A DNA stretch of 32,167 bases from an uncultured Bacteroidia bacterium (GTDB lineage Bacteria > Bacteroidota > Bacteroidia > Bacteroidales > F082): positions 1 to 32,167 of the forward strand of contig CACZQL010000084.1 of the NCBI GenBank assembly GCA_902783365.1, given 5' to 3'. The notes below the pieces were generated by a model that saw only the letters and a list, made by a program, of their open reading frames with translations, did not search any database and was not told the origin of the DNA. Each line of letters begins with the position of its first letter. Position 1 is the first letter of the stretch. Positions 7,029 through 15,642 of this stretch are shown here, piece by piece. The position numbers were made by a program, and so were the translations under genes.

Positions 7029-8519
7029 TCAGTAGTAATTTGGGGAGTTGAAGGGTTTCTTGCGCGATGAGGCGTTCTTGCGCATGAACTCTTTGATGGT
7101 GCTGCCGGGCAGCCGCTGCCGGAGTTTGTAGAAGTCGTAGTAGGTGGTAAACGACTTGGCGAGGTCATCGCCGATTTCTTGGGCGCCGATGAAGGTGAAG
7201 TGGATGTAGTCAGGACCGGCGAGGGCGGGTTTGTGTTTCACGTATTGGGCCATGGAGCCTTCACCGCCCATCACGTGGAACATGTCCCAGTAGGCGACGT
7301 CGCAGCGGAGCGCGGTGGCTTTGATGGAGTCGTTAAGCTCGGGCAAGCCTTTCCATGTGCCCACTTTGCCGTTGTAGCTCTTGCCCATGTCGGCGGGCCC
7401 GATGAAGAGCATGGTGGCCTGCGGAGCCACCTCCTTGAGGTATTTGATTTGCTGCTCCAACTCACGCATGTAGCTGCTGATGCTTTTGGTGCCGTGGATG
7501 CCCGGCATCCGGTTGCCGCCGAATTGCAGGATGATCATCCGGGTGTCGAGCAAATCGAAAGACTCCCTCATCACCTCTTTGTTGACCCGGGTGAAGATGG
7601 TGCCGGAGCATCCCCTCAACGGGGTGTTGTCCAAGGCCACGCCATAGTCGCCGTCGAGCAGCACGGCATACACCTCGGCGCTGCCTTGCAAGGTGATGGT
7701 GCCGCGGCTCACGTTGGCGGGAAGGTCCCAGCTGAGCAGGGTGACGCCCGGCTTGGCAGGGGCAAAGAGTGGCTCGGTCTTGAGCGTGTCGGCCCGCAAA
7801 GTGGCCTTGAAGTTGTCGCTGTTATAACCGATCAGCAACGATACCCTAGAGATTTGTTTGGCTTTTTCGAAAGCTTTGCTGTTGCGGGTTCTGTTGAAGG
7901 TGATGGTCGATTGTCCTTGGGTCTGCGAGAACTGGGTCATGGGACCGTAGCGCTTGTGCGGCGCGCGGCGGGTGGTGGAGTCGCCATACACCGTATAGCG
8001 GGTGAGACCTCCCGAGTAGCTTTGTGTCACCGAAATGGAAGCCACGCGCTGGATGGCGGGGATCATGTTCGGCCCGGAACCTCCAAAGAGCTCCTGCAAC
8101 CGCTGGCGGAACACCGACGAGATGCGGTCCATCTCTATCTGCGAGTCGCCGTAATGCATCACCCTGTAAATCTTCTTTTTGCTCTTGGCACCCTCCATGA
8201 GCCTGAATAAGCTGTCGAAATACGTATAGTCGTCGTTGGGAAGATAGATGCGGTTGGGGTTGGCAGTGAGGTAGTCGCTGAAAAAGGCCAGGCTGTCCAT
8301 CAGGGTCTCGGAATAGCGCATCTCGAAACTCCTGCTCACCTCGTCGAGGATGGCATCCACGTCCATCTCCTCCTGCTCCCCCTCTCGGGCCTCGGCATAC
8401 GAGGGAAAGCGTAGCTCATGCTTGCCTATGGCGACACCTTCCGCCGGGAAGAAAAACCATCCGATACCCAAGATCAGGAAAACGGACAGGATAAACCATA
8501 GTGTGTGGGAAGCTTTCAT
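7029..8519 (-). CDS. Membrane-anchored SGNH-type hydrolase or acetyltransferase (first of two)
   Basis: A 496-aa protein with one N-terminal membrane helix (about residues 6-26) and an extracytoplasmic SGNH-like domain. Block I is VMHYGDSQIEMDRI with Ser126, an LQFGGNRMPG block supplies the glycine/asparagine position, and the C-terminal GPDYIHFT gives Asp437 and His440. Between blocks I and III lies a long beta-rich insertion. It differs clearly from the downstream SGNH protein in length and motif context, so the two are probably not recent duplicates. Its start overlaps the LysM gene stop (ATGA). The role inferred from context is envelope polymer O-acetylation or deacetylation. Confidence 0.85.
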   Translation of the reverse strand: MKASHTLWFILSVFLILGIGWFFFPAEGVAIGKHELRFPSYAEAREGEQEEMDVDAILDEVSRSFEMRYSETLMDSLAFFSDYLTANPNRIYLPNDDYTYFDSLFRLMEGAKSKKKIYRVMHYGDSQIEMDRISSVFRQRLQELFGGSGPNMIPAIQRVASISVTQSYSGGLTRYTVYGDSTTRRAPHKRYGPMTQFSQTQGQSTITFNRTRNSKAFEKAKQISRVSLLIGYNSDNFKATLRADTLKTEPLFAPAKPGVTLLSWDLPANVSRGTITLQGSAEVYAVLLDGDYGVALDNTPLRGCSGTIFTRVNKEVMRESFDLLDTRMIILQFGGNRMPGIHGTKSISSYMRELEQQIKYLKEVAPQATMLFIGPADMGKSYNGKVGTWKGLPELNDSIKATALRCDVAYWDMFHVMGGEGSMAQYVKHKPALAGPDYIHFTFIGAQEIGDDLAKSFTTYYDFYKLRQRLPGSTIKEFMRKNASSRKKPFNSPNYY

Positions 8520-9154
8520 TGGTAGATCTTCAGTTTTTGATGCTCACGGATGAGGTCGCTTTTCAGATGGTTCCAGCTCTTGAGGTCTTTGATGGACACA
8601 TGGTACTTTTGGGCGATCTTTCCGAGGGTGTCGCCGCGTTTTACGGTGTAGGTGATGCAAATGGGCTCTTTGGGCGCCGTGGCGGCGGCTTTTTTGCGGG
8701 CGATCTCGGCTTTCTTGGTCATCTCGGCTCTTTTCTCACGTTCTTCTCTTTGCCGTTCGGCGTAGCGTTGCTTGTTGAAGCCTTTGATGACGGCGCCTTG
8801 ATGCCGGGCTTGCAAGTTCTTCACATAGACGGGACTGTAGAGGTAGGCCATCATGCATTGGTCCCAGTCGCCGAAAACATGGTAAAGGTCGCTGAGGTAA
8901 CGCATGGCCGCCTCTTGGGCAAGTTGCTCGTCGAGTCGCTCGTCGCGCTCCTCGCTGACTTCCAAACCATAACGAAGTGCCACTAAGGTGGGAAGCCCCC
9001 AGGGCCCCACACGGTCGCCACCGCGCGACACCATCGAAGGAAGCTCCATGACCCTCCCCGGAATCTCTATGGAATCAGCTCCATGATGCGTTTGGCCATG
9101 CCCGACAAGGCAAACCAAGGTTAACAGGAAGCTTAAAAACAAAGGGTGTTTCAT
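8516..9154 (-). CDS. LysM protein with a decayed MltD-like transglycosylase domain
   Basis: A 212-aa exported protein. It has a signal peptide (residues 1-20), then residues 37-110 that read like the middle of an MltD/SLT lytic transglycosylase: VGPWGLPTLVALRYGLE, then DERLDEQLAQEAAMRYL, then FGDWDQCMMAYLYSP. In intact enzymes the last block is a GDW...AYNAGP type. Here the NAGP is lost, and the catalytic Glu region is shortened (Glu37 is the only candidate). A charged helix (about 115-160) leads to a C-terminal LysM domain (YTVKRGDTLGKIAQKYHVS...LKIYQ). It probably binds peptidoglycan without cutting it. As first gene of the SGNH-SGNH-MBOAT operon it may anchor the O-acetylation machinery to the wall. 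Confidence 0.85.
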   Translation of the reverse strand: MKHPLFLSFLLTLVCLVGHGQTHHGADSIEIPGRVMELPSMVSRGGDRVGPWGLPTLVALRYGLEVSEERDERLDEQLAQEAAMRYLSDLYHVFGDWDQCMMAYLYSPVYVKNLQARHQGAVIKGFNKQRYAERQREEREKRAEMTKKAEIARKKAAATAPKEPICITYTVKRGDTLGKIAQKYHVSIKDLKSWNHLKSDLIREHQKLKIYQ

Positions 9155-9190
9155 GGCAGCGGCGCTTTTCCTAAGTTAGATGTTTTTTAG

Positions 9191-9226
9191 GCCGCAAAAA
9201 TAGAAAAAAAACTCTAATTTTGCGGC
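9191..9226. promoter_or_regulatory. Divergent promoter pair in a perfect inverted repeat
   Basis: GCCGCAAAA (9191-9199) and TTTTGCGGC (9218-9226) are perfect 9-bp inverted arms. Each arm contains a Bacteroidota -7 box: TATTTTTG on the reverse strand (9195-9202), serving the LysM operon, and TAATTTTG on the forward strand (9215-9222), serving the MATE gene. The boxes lie 41 bp and 26 bp from the respective start codons. No good TTTG -33 box was seen for either. Confidence 0.6.
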
Positions 9227-9247
9227 TTAAAAATTCGGGAGAAAAAA

Positions 9248-10615
9248 ATGGAACAGTTAGATAAGACTAAAGAGCTGGAAACCAAGAGTATAAAACGACT
9301 TCTGTGGGCTTATGCATTGCCTTCGATTGTGAGCCAAATCATCGCGTCGGTCTATAATATCTGCGACCGTGTGTTCCTCGGCCAGTGTGTCGGGGCTTTG
9401 GCCATCGCGGGTTTGGCCATCACTATGCCCATCATGAACATCGTCCATGCCTTCGGCTCTTTAGTGGGAGTGGGCTCCTCGGCCAGAATGTCGATCGTGT
9501 TGGGCAAAAAAGATGTGAACTGGGCGGAGAAAATCCTGGGCAACAGCTTGATATTAACTTTTATCCTGGGCTTCCTGTTTGTCACGGGAGGCTATGTGTT
9601 CATGGACCGCATCCTGACCATGTTCGGGGCCTCGGAGGAGACCATCAGCTATGCGAGGGAGTATATGGACATTGTGCTTCCGGGAATGTTCATGACCACG
9701 GTGACCTTCAACCTGACGGGCTTGATCCGTGCCTCGGGTTATCCCACCAAGTCGATGTGGATTCTGGCGGGTGGCGCCATCCTGAACATCGGGCTCGACG
9801 CTTTGTTCATCTATGCGTTGGACTGGGGCATCGCGGGTGCCGCCTGGGCCACCACCATCTCCATGACGGCCTCCGCCATCGTGGCGGTGTGGCATTTTTT
9901 GCAACCCAAGTCGTTCATCCGTTTCCGCCGTCATGCCTGGCGGCCCAAGGGGTATATCTTCCGTAACATCCTGCTCATCGGCATGAGTCCTTTCCTGATG
10001 AACGTGGCGGCCTCGGCGGTGGTGGCCTTGCTCAACCGGCAGCTGATCCGTTATGGAGGCGACCTCGCGGTGGGTGCCTACGGCATTGTCAACACCTTTG
10101 CCAGTCTCGCGGTGATGCTCATCCTCGGCGTGTGCCAAGGGATGCAGCCCATTGCTGGTTACAACTACGGGGCGGGTCATCCCAAGCGCCTGAAGTCGGT
10201 TTACACCCTGACCTTGAAGGTGAATGTGCTGATTGGCCTTGCCGCCGCCTTGCTGGCTTTGTCCCTCCCTCAGCTATTGTTGCGTGCGTTCACCAAGGAG
10301 TCTGAGTTGATCAACATCGGGGTGCCAGCCATGCGTTTCCTCCTTGTGATGTTCCCCTTGGTGGGCTTCACCATCACCAACTCCAACTTCTTCCAGTCGA
10401 TCGACAAGCCGTGGATCGCCATTGTGACCAGCCTCTCACGCCAGGTGTTGTTCCTTCTCCCGATGATCTACCTCATTCCCAATCTCTTCGTCCGTCTCGG
10501 CGAGGCCGGCTTGACGGGTTTATGGGCCTCATGCACCATCTCCGACGTGTTGGGCGCGCTGTTGGCTTTTGTGTTGATGCTGACCCAGCGGAAGGTGTTT
10601 AGAGAGGTGCAATAA
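9248..10615 (+). CDS. MATE-family efflux transporter
   Basis: A 455-aa polytopic inner-membrane protein, the usual MATE length, with about twelve hydrophobic segments. MATE proteins export drugs or metabolites in exchange for Na+ or H+. Supporting motifs are LLWAYALPSIVSQIIASVYNICDRVFLG at the start of the first half, GVGSSARMSIVLGKKD, the loop NLTGLIRASGYPTKSM, and in the second half GVCQGMQPIAGYNYGAG. A promoter box at 9215-9222 lies just upstream. The SNF2 helicase gene begins 9 bp after its stop, so the two are probably cotranscribed. The substrate is unknown. Confidence 0.93.
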   Translation: MEQLDKTKELETKSIKRLLWAYALPSIVSQIIASVYNICDRVFLGQCVGALAIAGLAITMPIMNIVHAFGSLVGVGSSARMSIVLGKKDVNWAEKILGNSLILTFILGFLFVTGGYVFMDRILTMFGASEETISYAREYMDIVLPGMFMTTVTFNLTGLIRASGYPTKSMWILAGGAILNIGLDALFIYALDWGIAGAAWATTISMTASAIVAVWHFLQPKSFIRFRRHAWRPKGYIFRNILLIGMSPFLMNVAASAVVALLNRQLIRYGGDLAVGAYGIVNTFASLAVMLILGVCQGMQPIAGYNYGAGHPKRLKSVYTLTLKVNVLIGLAAALLALSLPQLLLRAFTKESELINIGVPAMRFLLVMFPLVGFTITNSNFFQSIDKPWIAIVTSLSRQVLFLLPMIYLIPNLFVRLGEAGLTGLWASCTISDVLGALLAFVLMLTQRKVFREVQ

Positions 10616-10624
10616 TCAATTTCT

Positions 10625-13600
10625 ATGGTGAAATCATTTGGAAATACTTGGTGGGGCAATGAATGGTTGAAGGCTTTGACCCATATTGATTACACCAACC
10701 GGATTCCTCGTGGTGCGACCTATGCGCGAAAGGGGGCCGTAAAAAATATTGAGCTGAAAGACAATGTTATCCATGCAACGGTGAGTGGGAGTAGCCCTAA
10801 ACCTTATAAGGTGAGCATCGAAGTGCCTGCTTTCTCACAGAAATCGGTCAACCAACTGATGGAGAAACTGATGGGGCAACCAGCCATCCTCTCAAAGTTG
10901 CTGAACCGCGAACTTGACCCTCAAGTGCTTGCTATCAGCGAAGCGTTGGGGTTAAAGGTTTTTCCCCAACGATGGGACGACCTTAAGATGTCGTGCTCTT
11001 GTCCCGACTGGGCGGTTCCTTGCAAGCATCTTGCCGCGGTCGTTTACATGTTGAGTCGGGAAATCGACAACGATCCGTTTTTGCTGTTTTCGATGCACGG
11101 GATAGATTTGCTGGAGGAGTTGAAGAAACGTAATGTGGGTATTGAGAAAGAGGCAGTGCTGGATGTACCTGAGATGGCTTCGTTGTTGGTGAGACGAATG
11201 CCGAAGGAATTGAATAACGCCCCTGAGGAGTTCCATCGCCTCGACTTCTCCAAGCTGCGCGACATTTCCGAGCCTTTGGCCAGCTTGCTTCCAAAGGAGC
11301 CTGCGTTTGATCCTCAAGCCGACTTCCAGCTGCTTTATCAAACAGAGATAGGGCGCATGTCGAGGATTGCCCGTCGTATCTTGGATGGAAAAATCAAGCT
11401 TTCGTATTATTTCTTGATGGGAGCGAATAATGAATTGTTGCGCAATGATATCGTTCGATTTGAAATTGATGCCGATGCGGTCGTCAAGATGTCATACGAA
11501 TATTACGGTGTAGTGGATCGTTTGCAACATCCATATAATGATGCATTTTTGTTGGCGCTGTCCCTTCTTCCGGAGGACTATCTGTCAGATTATCATCCTT
11601 CGGTGGCTGCCATGCACCAAACGTTGCTATGTGCCCTGCACCTGTTGGCAATGGGTGCGGTGATACCTCAAATTGTCAAGCTGCATTCTGGGTCCTACAC
11701 GGTGCGTTGGTTGCCTGCCACTATTGACTTGGAGGTGGCGCGGGTGATGAAGTCTATGGAGGAAATCCTTCCGCCTATGTTGATGATGGCGCGTTTGCCG
11801 CAACGGAAACTGGCAGTGGCTTTGAAAAACCAAGCGGAATGTATCGTGTCTTATATCCTTGGCCGGCTGATCTCCGTTTTTTCGGCTTCGTCTATGGGCG
11901 ACCGTTTCAGGGAGCTGTTTTTCAAAGGGAAGAGATGCTTGTTCGACCAAGTAGGTGAGACCACCATTCCAGGCAGTGTCCGCTCTTGGCTCGACCGTTT
12001 CTTCCTATCGCAACATAAGTTCCGTCCCTCGCTGCTCATCCAAGAGGCCGAGAAAGGGGTGTTTGCCCTTGATGTGGCCATCGACAGGGAAGGGGAGCCT
12101 GTGTTGCTGAAGGACATCCTGCAAGACAAAGCCATGGAGAAACAACGTTTTGTTATTTTCAAGGAGCTTTCACTGCTCTCCTCTTTCATTCAAGGGTTGG
12201 AGCAATACATCAATTGCCATGGCTCCTCGCCGGTAATCTATTCCTCCGATGAGTTTGTGCCTTTTCTGTTCGAGGTCATCCCTGCAATTAGGCTGTTAGG
12301 CGTGAAAGTGATGTTGCCCAAGTCGCTGCAAGAGCTGATACGTCCGCGGGTCAGTGTGAAACTCTCAAAAAAGCAAACGGATGGCATGACCTACCTGCGG
12401 TTGGACGACTTGTTGCAGTTCGACTGGCAAGTGGCTCTTGGCGACGAGCTGGTGTCGCCCGACAAGTTCCTCAAGTTGGCGCGTCGTGCCCGGGGCCTAA
12501 TCCGTTTCAAGCAACAATACATCTATGTCGATGAATCCGATATCGCACGGTTGACTAAATCTTTGGAGGCTGGTCATACGATGTCGCGTACCGAGATGCT
12601 CCAGTCCGCATTGACAGAGTGTTACGGAGGTGCAAAGGTGGAGCTTTCCAATGAGGTCCGTCAGCTGATACAAGAGCTTACGGCACAAACCGACATCCCT
12701 GTGCCTGCCAGCATCCAAGCCTCCTTGCGCCCCTATCAAGAGCGGGGCTTCGCTTGGATGTATCGCAACATGCGTATCGGCTTCGGAAGCATTATCGCCG
12801 ACGACATGGGATTGGGCAAGACACTGCAAGTCATCACTTTACTGCAATGTGTCAAGGACGAGGGAAAGCTTGATGAGAAAAAGGCGTTGATTGTGGTGCC
12901 AACGGGTCTTGTCACCAACTGGCAGACGGAACTGGAACGATTTGCGCCGAAGCTTTCTGTGTTCGTGTATCATGGCACACAACGATCGTTGAAGGGTTTC
13001 AATGCTGATATCCTGCTGACCACCTATGGGGTGCTTCGTTCCGATGTGGCGAGATTAAAAAAGATGCCATGGAGCATGGTGGTGATCGATGAGGCGCAGA
13101 ACATCAAAAACTCAGACACCGCACAGAGCAAGGCCGTTCGCTCCATCCCCGCCGACACCCATATCGCCATGAGCGGCACCCCCGTGGAGAACCGGCTCTC
13201 CGAATTCTGGTCCATCATGGACTTCTGCAACCAAGGCTATCTCGGCACGGCAAAACAATTCAAGGAAGAGTACGCCAACCCTATCCAGCGAGAGGGCGAC
13301 GTTCAATTGGCAGAACGTTTCCGCCGTATTACCGCACCTTTCATGATGCGGAGGCTGAAGACAGACAAAAGCATCATCAACGACCTTCCTGACAAGGTTG
13401 AACGAAACGAATTGGCCCTGCTGACTGATGGTCAAGCCGCTTTGTACCACGAGACGCTGCAAAACGCCATGGCGGCCATCGAGGCGGTGGAGGACACTGA
13501 CCAGCAATCCCTCTTCAAACGTCAGGGACTGGTGCTACAGATGATTCTTGCCTTGAAACAGATCTGTAACCATCCCTCATTGTTCCTCAAGAATGGGGAC

Positions 13601-14134
13601 TTCAACCCTGAACTGTCAGGTAAGTCGGAGATGCTGCTTTCGTTGTTGGAAAGCAGCATTGAAAGCCGTCAAAAGGTGCTTGTTTTTACGCAGTTCCGTG
13701 AGATGGGTGAAATGCTTTCGTCGATGATAGAACATCGATTTGGTGAGTGTCCCCTTTTTCTGCATGGAGGCTGTAGCATCAATCAGCGGCAAGACATGGT
13801 GCGCCGTTTTCAAGAGAATCCGCGTTCCGACCAGGTATTTCTTCTTTCCTTGAAGGCCGGTGGCACAGGTCTCAACCTCACTGCGGCCAGCCATGTCATC
13901 CACTATGACCTATGGTGGAATCCCGCGGTGGAGGCGCAGGCCACCGACCGCGCTTATCGTATCGGGCAGCATCAGAATGTGATGGTACATCGTTTTATTA
14001 CTCAGAATACCTTTGAGGAACGCATCGACAGGATGATTCAGGAAAAGCGCCACTTGGCCGACCTCACTGTGGCCACTGGCGAGAGCTGGGTTGGCAAGTT
14101 GAGCAATCAGGAACTTCGGGAGTTGTTTGGGTAA
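10625..14134 (+). CDS. SWIM zinc-finger SNF2-family helicase
   Basis: A 1169-aa protein. A SWIM zinc finger (CSCPDWAVPCKH, from residue 124) lies in the N-terminal half. The C-terminal half is a SNF2/RapA-type ATPase: motif I DDMGLGKT from Asp726, motif II DEAQ from Asp822, motif III MSGTPVENRL, and helicase-C motifs VLVFTQF, GGTGLNLTAASHVIHYD and ATDRAYRIGQ. These are double-stranded-DNA translocases that remodel nucleoprotein complexes. Bacterial SWIM-SNF2 proteins (YwqA-like) are poorly characterised and may act at stalled polymerases or in repair. It follows the MATE gene by 9 bp. Nearly the whole length aligns with the expected architecture and no frameshift was seen. Confidence 0.93.
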   Translation: MVKSFGNTWWGNEWLKALTHIDYTNRIPRGATYARKGAVKNIELKDNVIHATVSGSSPKPYKVSIEVPAFSQKSVNQLMEKLMGQPAILSKLLNRELDPQVLAISEALGLKVFPQRWDDLKMSCSCPDWAVPCKHLAAVVYMLSREIDNDPFLLFSMHGIDLLEELKKRNVGIEKEAVLDVPEMASLLVRRMPKELNNAPEEFHRLDFSKLRDISEPLASLLPKEPAFDPQADFQLLYQTEIGRMSRIARRILDGKIKLSYYFLMGANNELLRNDIVRFEIDADAVVKMSYEYYGVVDRLQHPYNDAFLLALSLLPEDYLSDYHPSVAAMHQTLLCALHLLAMGAVIPQIVKLHSGSYTVRWLPATIDLEVARVMKSMEEILPPMLMMARLPQRKLAVALKNQAECIVSYILGRLISVFSASSMGDRFRELFFKGKRCLFDQVGETTIPGSVRSWLDRFFLSQHKFRPSLLIQEAEKGVFALDVAIDREGEPVLLKDILQDKAMEKQRFVIFKELSLLSSFIQGLEQYINCHGSSPVIYSSDEFVPFLFEVIPAIRLLGVKVMLPKSLQELIRPRVSVKLSKKQTDGMTYLRLDDLLQFDWQVALGDELVSPDKFLKLARRARGLIRFKQQYIYVDESDIARLTKSLEAGHTMSRTEMLQSALTECYGGAKVELSNEVRQLIQELTAQTDIPVPASIQASLRPYQERGFAWMYRNMRIGFGSIIADDMGLGKTLQVITLLQCVKDEGKLDEKKALIVVPTGLVTNWQTELERFAPKLSVFVYHGTQRSLKGFNADILLTTYGVLRSDVARLKKMPWSMVVIDEAQNIKNSDTAQSKAVRSIPADTHIAMSGTPVENRLSEFWSIMDFCNQGYLGTAKQFKEEYANPIQREGDVQLAERFRRITAPFMMRRLKTDKSIINDLPDKVERNELALLTDGQAALYHETLQNAMAAIEAVEDTDQQSLFKRQGLVLQMILALKQICNHPSLFLKNGDFNPELSGKSEMLLSLLESSIESRQKVLVFTQFREMGEMLSSMIEHRFGECPLFLHGGCSINQRQDMVRRFQENPRSDQVFLLSLKAGGTGLNLTAASHVIHYDLWWNPAVEAQATDRAYRIGQHQNVMVHRFITQNTFEERIDRMIQEKRHLADLTVATGESWVGKLSNQELRELFG

Positions 14135-14153
14135 CGTTAAAATTGCAAGAGCC

Positions 14154-14453
14154 ATGATCTCGATTTCCAATGCCATCGCAACCCGGGAGTGTACCCGTAT
14201 CCTCGACTCGGTTTTGGTGCGGAGCAGGGAGGAAATGCGCGAGTACCTCCAAGAGGTTCGCTCGGTGTCGTCGCCCGACATGGCGGTGTGTCGCCGTGAT
14301 TTGGAGTCGATGGTCCATGAGTGGCGGGCGCATAATTTCTTTTATCATCTTCATGTATTCCGAAGCCGCACCAAGGATGTCGATTTAGAGTTGCGCCAGG
14401 CATGGTACCGTGAGTGGTTTTGCCGGGTGGTAAGTTTTTTTTATTTTTGGTGA
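14154..14453 (+). CDS. Small conserved Bacteroidales-type hypothetical protein
   Basis: A 99-aa protein of unknown function. I take ATG 14154 as the start, 19 bp after the helicase stop. A TTG further upstream overlaps the helicase end and is less likely. The C-terminal half (EWRAHNFFYHLHVFRSRTKDVDLE, then WYREW) resembles a small protein family common in Bacteroides, recognised by its EWxAHN...L(H/Y)xxRSxTKDxD pattern. This is recalled, not searched. No signal peptide or membrane helix is evident apart from a hydrophobic C-terminal tail. It probably lies in the MATE-helicase transcript. Confidence 0.62.
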   Translation: MISISNAIATRECTRILDSVLVRSREEMREYLQEVRSVSSPDMAVCRRDLESMVHEWRAHNFFYHLHVFRSRTKDVDLELRQAWYREWFCRVVSFFYFW

Positions 14454-14499
14454 TGATTTCAATCGTAACGCAATAATTCGTTTAATTTACAAATGTATC

Positions 14500-15057
14500 A
14501 TGGAAAAGAAAGAAAAAGAAGTTTCAGGTTATCTCATTGGATTCCTGATATTTGTGTTATTGGTACCCGCCTTGATGTGGCTGGTTTCAGGGAGGCCTGA
14601 CCTTTGGATAGTTCCCATGTTGAAGATGCTGTTCGCAGGGAATTCGGGCCTTGGTTTTTTGAATGGGCTTAGGATGGTGATGGTGGTGTTGCTGTCGGTG
14701 CTTGGGCTGTCGTTGAGCGTTTGGTCCATCGTCTATATGCGCCGTAAGGGCGATGGCAATCCCATGGACGCCTTTGGCCATGAGGTGGCGCCTCGCACGA
14801 AGCGTCTGTTGACGGGAGGTCCCTACCGCCTGAGCCGTAATCCCATGTTGACGGGGACTTTCATCTATTATGCCGGTGTGTGTCTGTGGCTTTTGACATG
14901 GCAGGCCTTGCTGGTGTTTGTGGTGTTTTTCGTCATCATGCTGTTCCAGGTGTTCAGCGAGGAGAGGCGTCTCCGCAAGGACTTCGGCGAGGAGTACGAG
15001 GCCTATTGCCGTAAAGTGGGGAGGTTCGGGTTTGGACCGGGAAGCTCCAAGAAATAG
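14500..15057 (+). CDS. Isoprenylcysteine/phospholipid methyltransferase-type membrane protein
   Basis: A 185-aa integral membrane protein of the ICMT/PEMT superfamily. Three or four hydrophobic segments precede the diagnostic block LTGGPYRLSRNPMLTGTFIYYAG, where the RNPM region binds S-adenosylmethionine, and the ending EERRLRKDFGEEYEAYCRKV. Bacterial members have no prenylated protein substrate; they methylate lipids or unknown small molecules. The product is therefore unassigned. The C-terminal GFGPGSSKK is a soluble tail. It ends 1 bp from the convergent YqaA-like gene. Confidence 0.85.
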   Translation: MEKKEKEVSGYLIGFLIFVLLVPALMWLVSGRPDLWIVPMLKMLFAGNSGLGFLNGLRMVMVVLLSVLGLSLSVWSIVYMRRKGDGNPMDAFGHEVAPRTKRLLTGGPYRLSRNPMLTGTFIYYAGVCLWLLTWQALLVFVVFFVIMLFQVFSEERRLRKDFGEEYEAYCRKVGRFGFGPGSSKK

Positions 15058-15058
15058 A

Positions 15059-15496
15059 TTACAGTGCTCCGATAAGGATGTTCCATACAAGAAACCGCAG
15101 GAACTTTCCGATGAGGAGTAGCACTGTGGTTCCGAGGGGCTTGGCTTTGTAGAAGCCCAGCGCGAGGGTGATCATGTCGCCGGCGATGGGCACCCATGCG
15201 AGGAGGGCGAGCCAGATGCCGTAGCGATCCACCTTTTGTCTCTGTTGTTCTAAGGTCTCGGGCTTGACCTTGAACCATTTTTCGATCCACTCCCAGCGTC
15301 CGATCCTTCCGATCCAGTAGGTGGTGACGCTTCCGAGCCAGTTGCCGAGCGTGCCGACGATGAGGCAGGCGACCGGATTTTTGGTGGCCACCAGTACGGC
15401 GATATACAGTGCACTCGAGCTGAACGGCACGATGGTCGCCGCCAAAAAAGTGCCCAAGAACAGGCCCAGCAAACCGAGACTTTCCAACCACGACAT
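15059..15496 (-). CDS. YqaA/DedA-like (VTT-type) membrane protein
   Basis: A 145-aa polytopic protein matching the short YqaA branch of the SNARE-associated/DedA (VTT) superfamily. Seen: an N-terminal helix with LGTFLAATIVPFSSSALYIAVL, the glycine-rich NWLGSVTTYWIGRIG, and the second half WVPIAGDMITLALGFYKAK with its conserved G-D pair. DedA-like proteins act in lipid carrier recycling or membrane homeostasis. The specific role of the YqaA branch is not known to me. It has its own reverse-strand promoter box at 15517-15524. Confidence 0.87.
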   Translation of the reverse strand: MSWLESLGLLGLFLGTFLAATIVPFSSSALYIAVLVATKNPVACLIVGTLGNWLGSVTTYWIGRIGRWEWIEKWFKVKPETLEQQRQKVDRYGIWLALLAWVPIAGDMITLALGFYKAKPLGTTVLLLIGKFLRFLVWNILIGAL

Positions 15497-15516
15497 GGAG
15501 TGAGTTTTTTACGTTG

Positions 15517-15524
15517 CAAAAATA
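15517..15524 (-). promoter_or_regulatory. -7 promoter box for the YqaA-like gene
   Basis: Read on the reverse strand the sequence is TATTTTTG, a match to TAnnTTTG, 20 bp before the start codon. This implies a leader of roughly 14 bases. Confidence 0.55.
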
Positions 15525-15557
15525 GCATATTTAAATAATCCATCAAGTGCAGCAAGG

Positions 15558-15589
15558 TTTGGCTATTATCAAAATAATTACTATCTTTG
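15558..15589 (+). promoter_or_regulatory. Complete Bacteroidota promoter for the SEC-C gene
   Basis: TTTG at 15558-15561 and TATCTTTG at 15582-15589 are separated by 20 bp, matching the canonical -33/-7 arrangement. The predicted transcription start near 15595 gives a leader of about 48 bases that contains the palindrome at 15610-15624. Confidence 0.75.
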
Positions 15590-15609
15590 TTCCATTAAAA
15601 GAGCGAGGA

Positions 15610-15624
15610 GGTCGTTAAACGACC
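15610..15624 (+). promoter_or_regulatory. Perfect 15-bp palindrome in the SEC-C gene leader
   Basis: GGTCGTTAAACGACC is two 7-bp arms around a central A. In RNA it could form a 6-bp stem with a three-base loop; in DNA it is a possible operator. It lies between the predicted transcription start and the ATG at 15643, immediately after a GAGGAGGT purine tract (15605-15612). Confidence 0.5.
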
Positions 15625-15642
15625 GGAGAAAATGATTTTATT

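Noticed and set aside
7179-8210. 343-codon open frame antisense to the first SGNH gene
   Set aside because: It is a mirror of a GC-rich coding frame: composition is skewed to Val, Gly, His and Asp, there is no recognisable domain, and the opposite strand has a clear motif-bearing protein in a tight operon.
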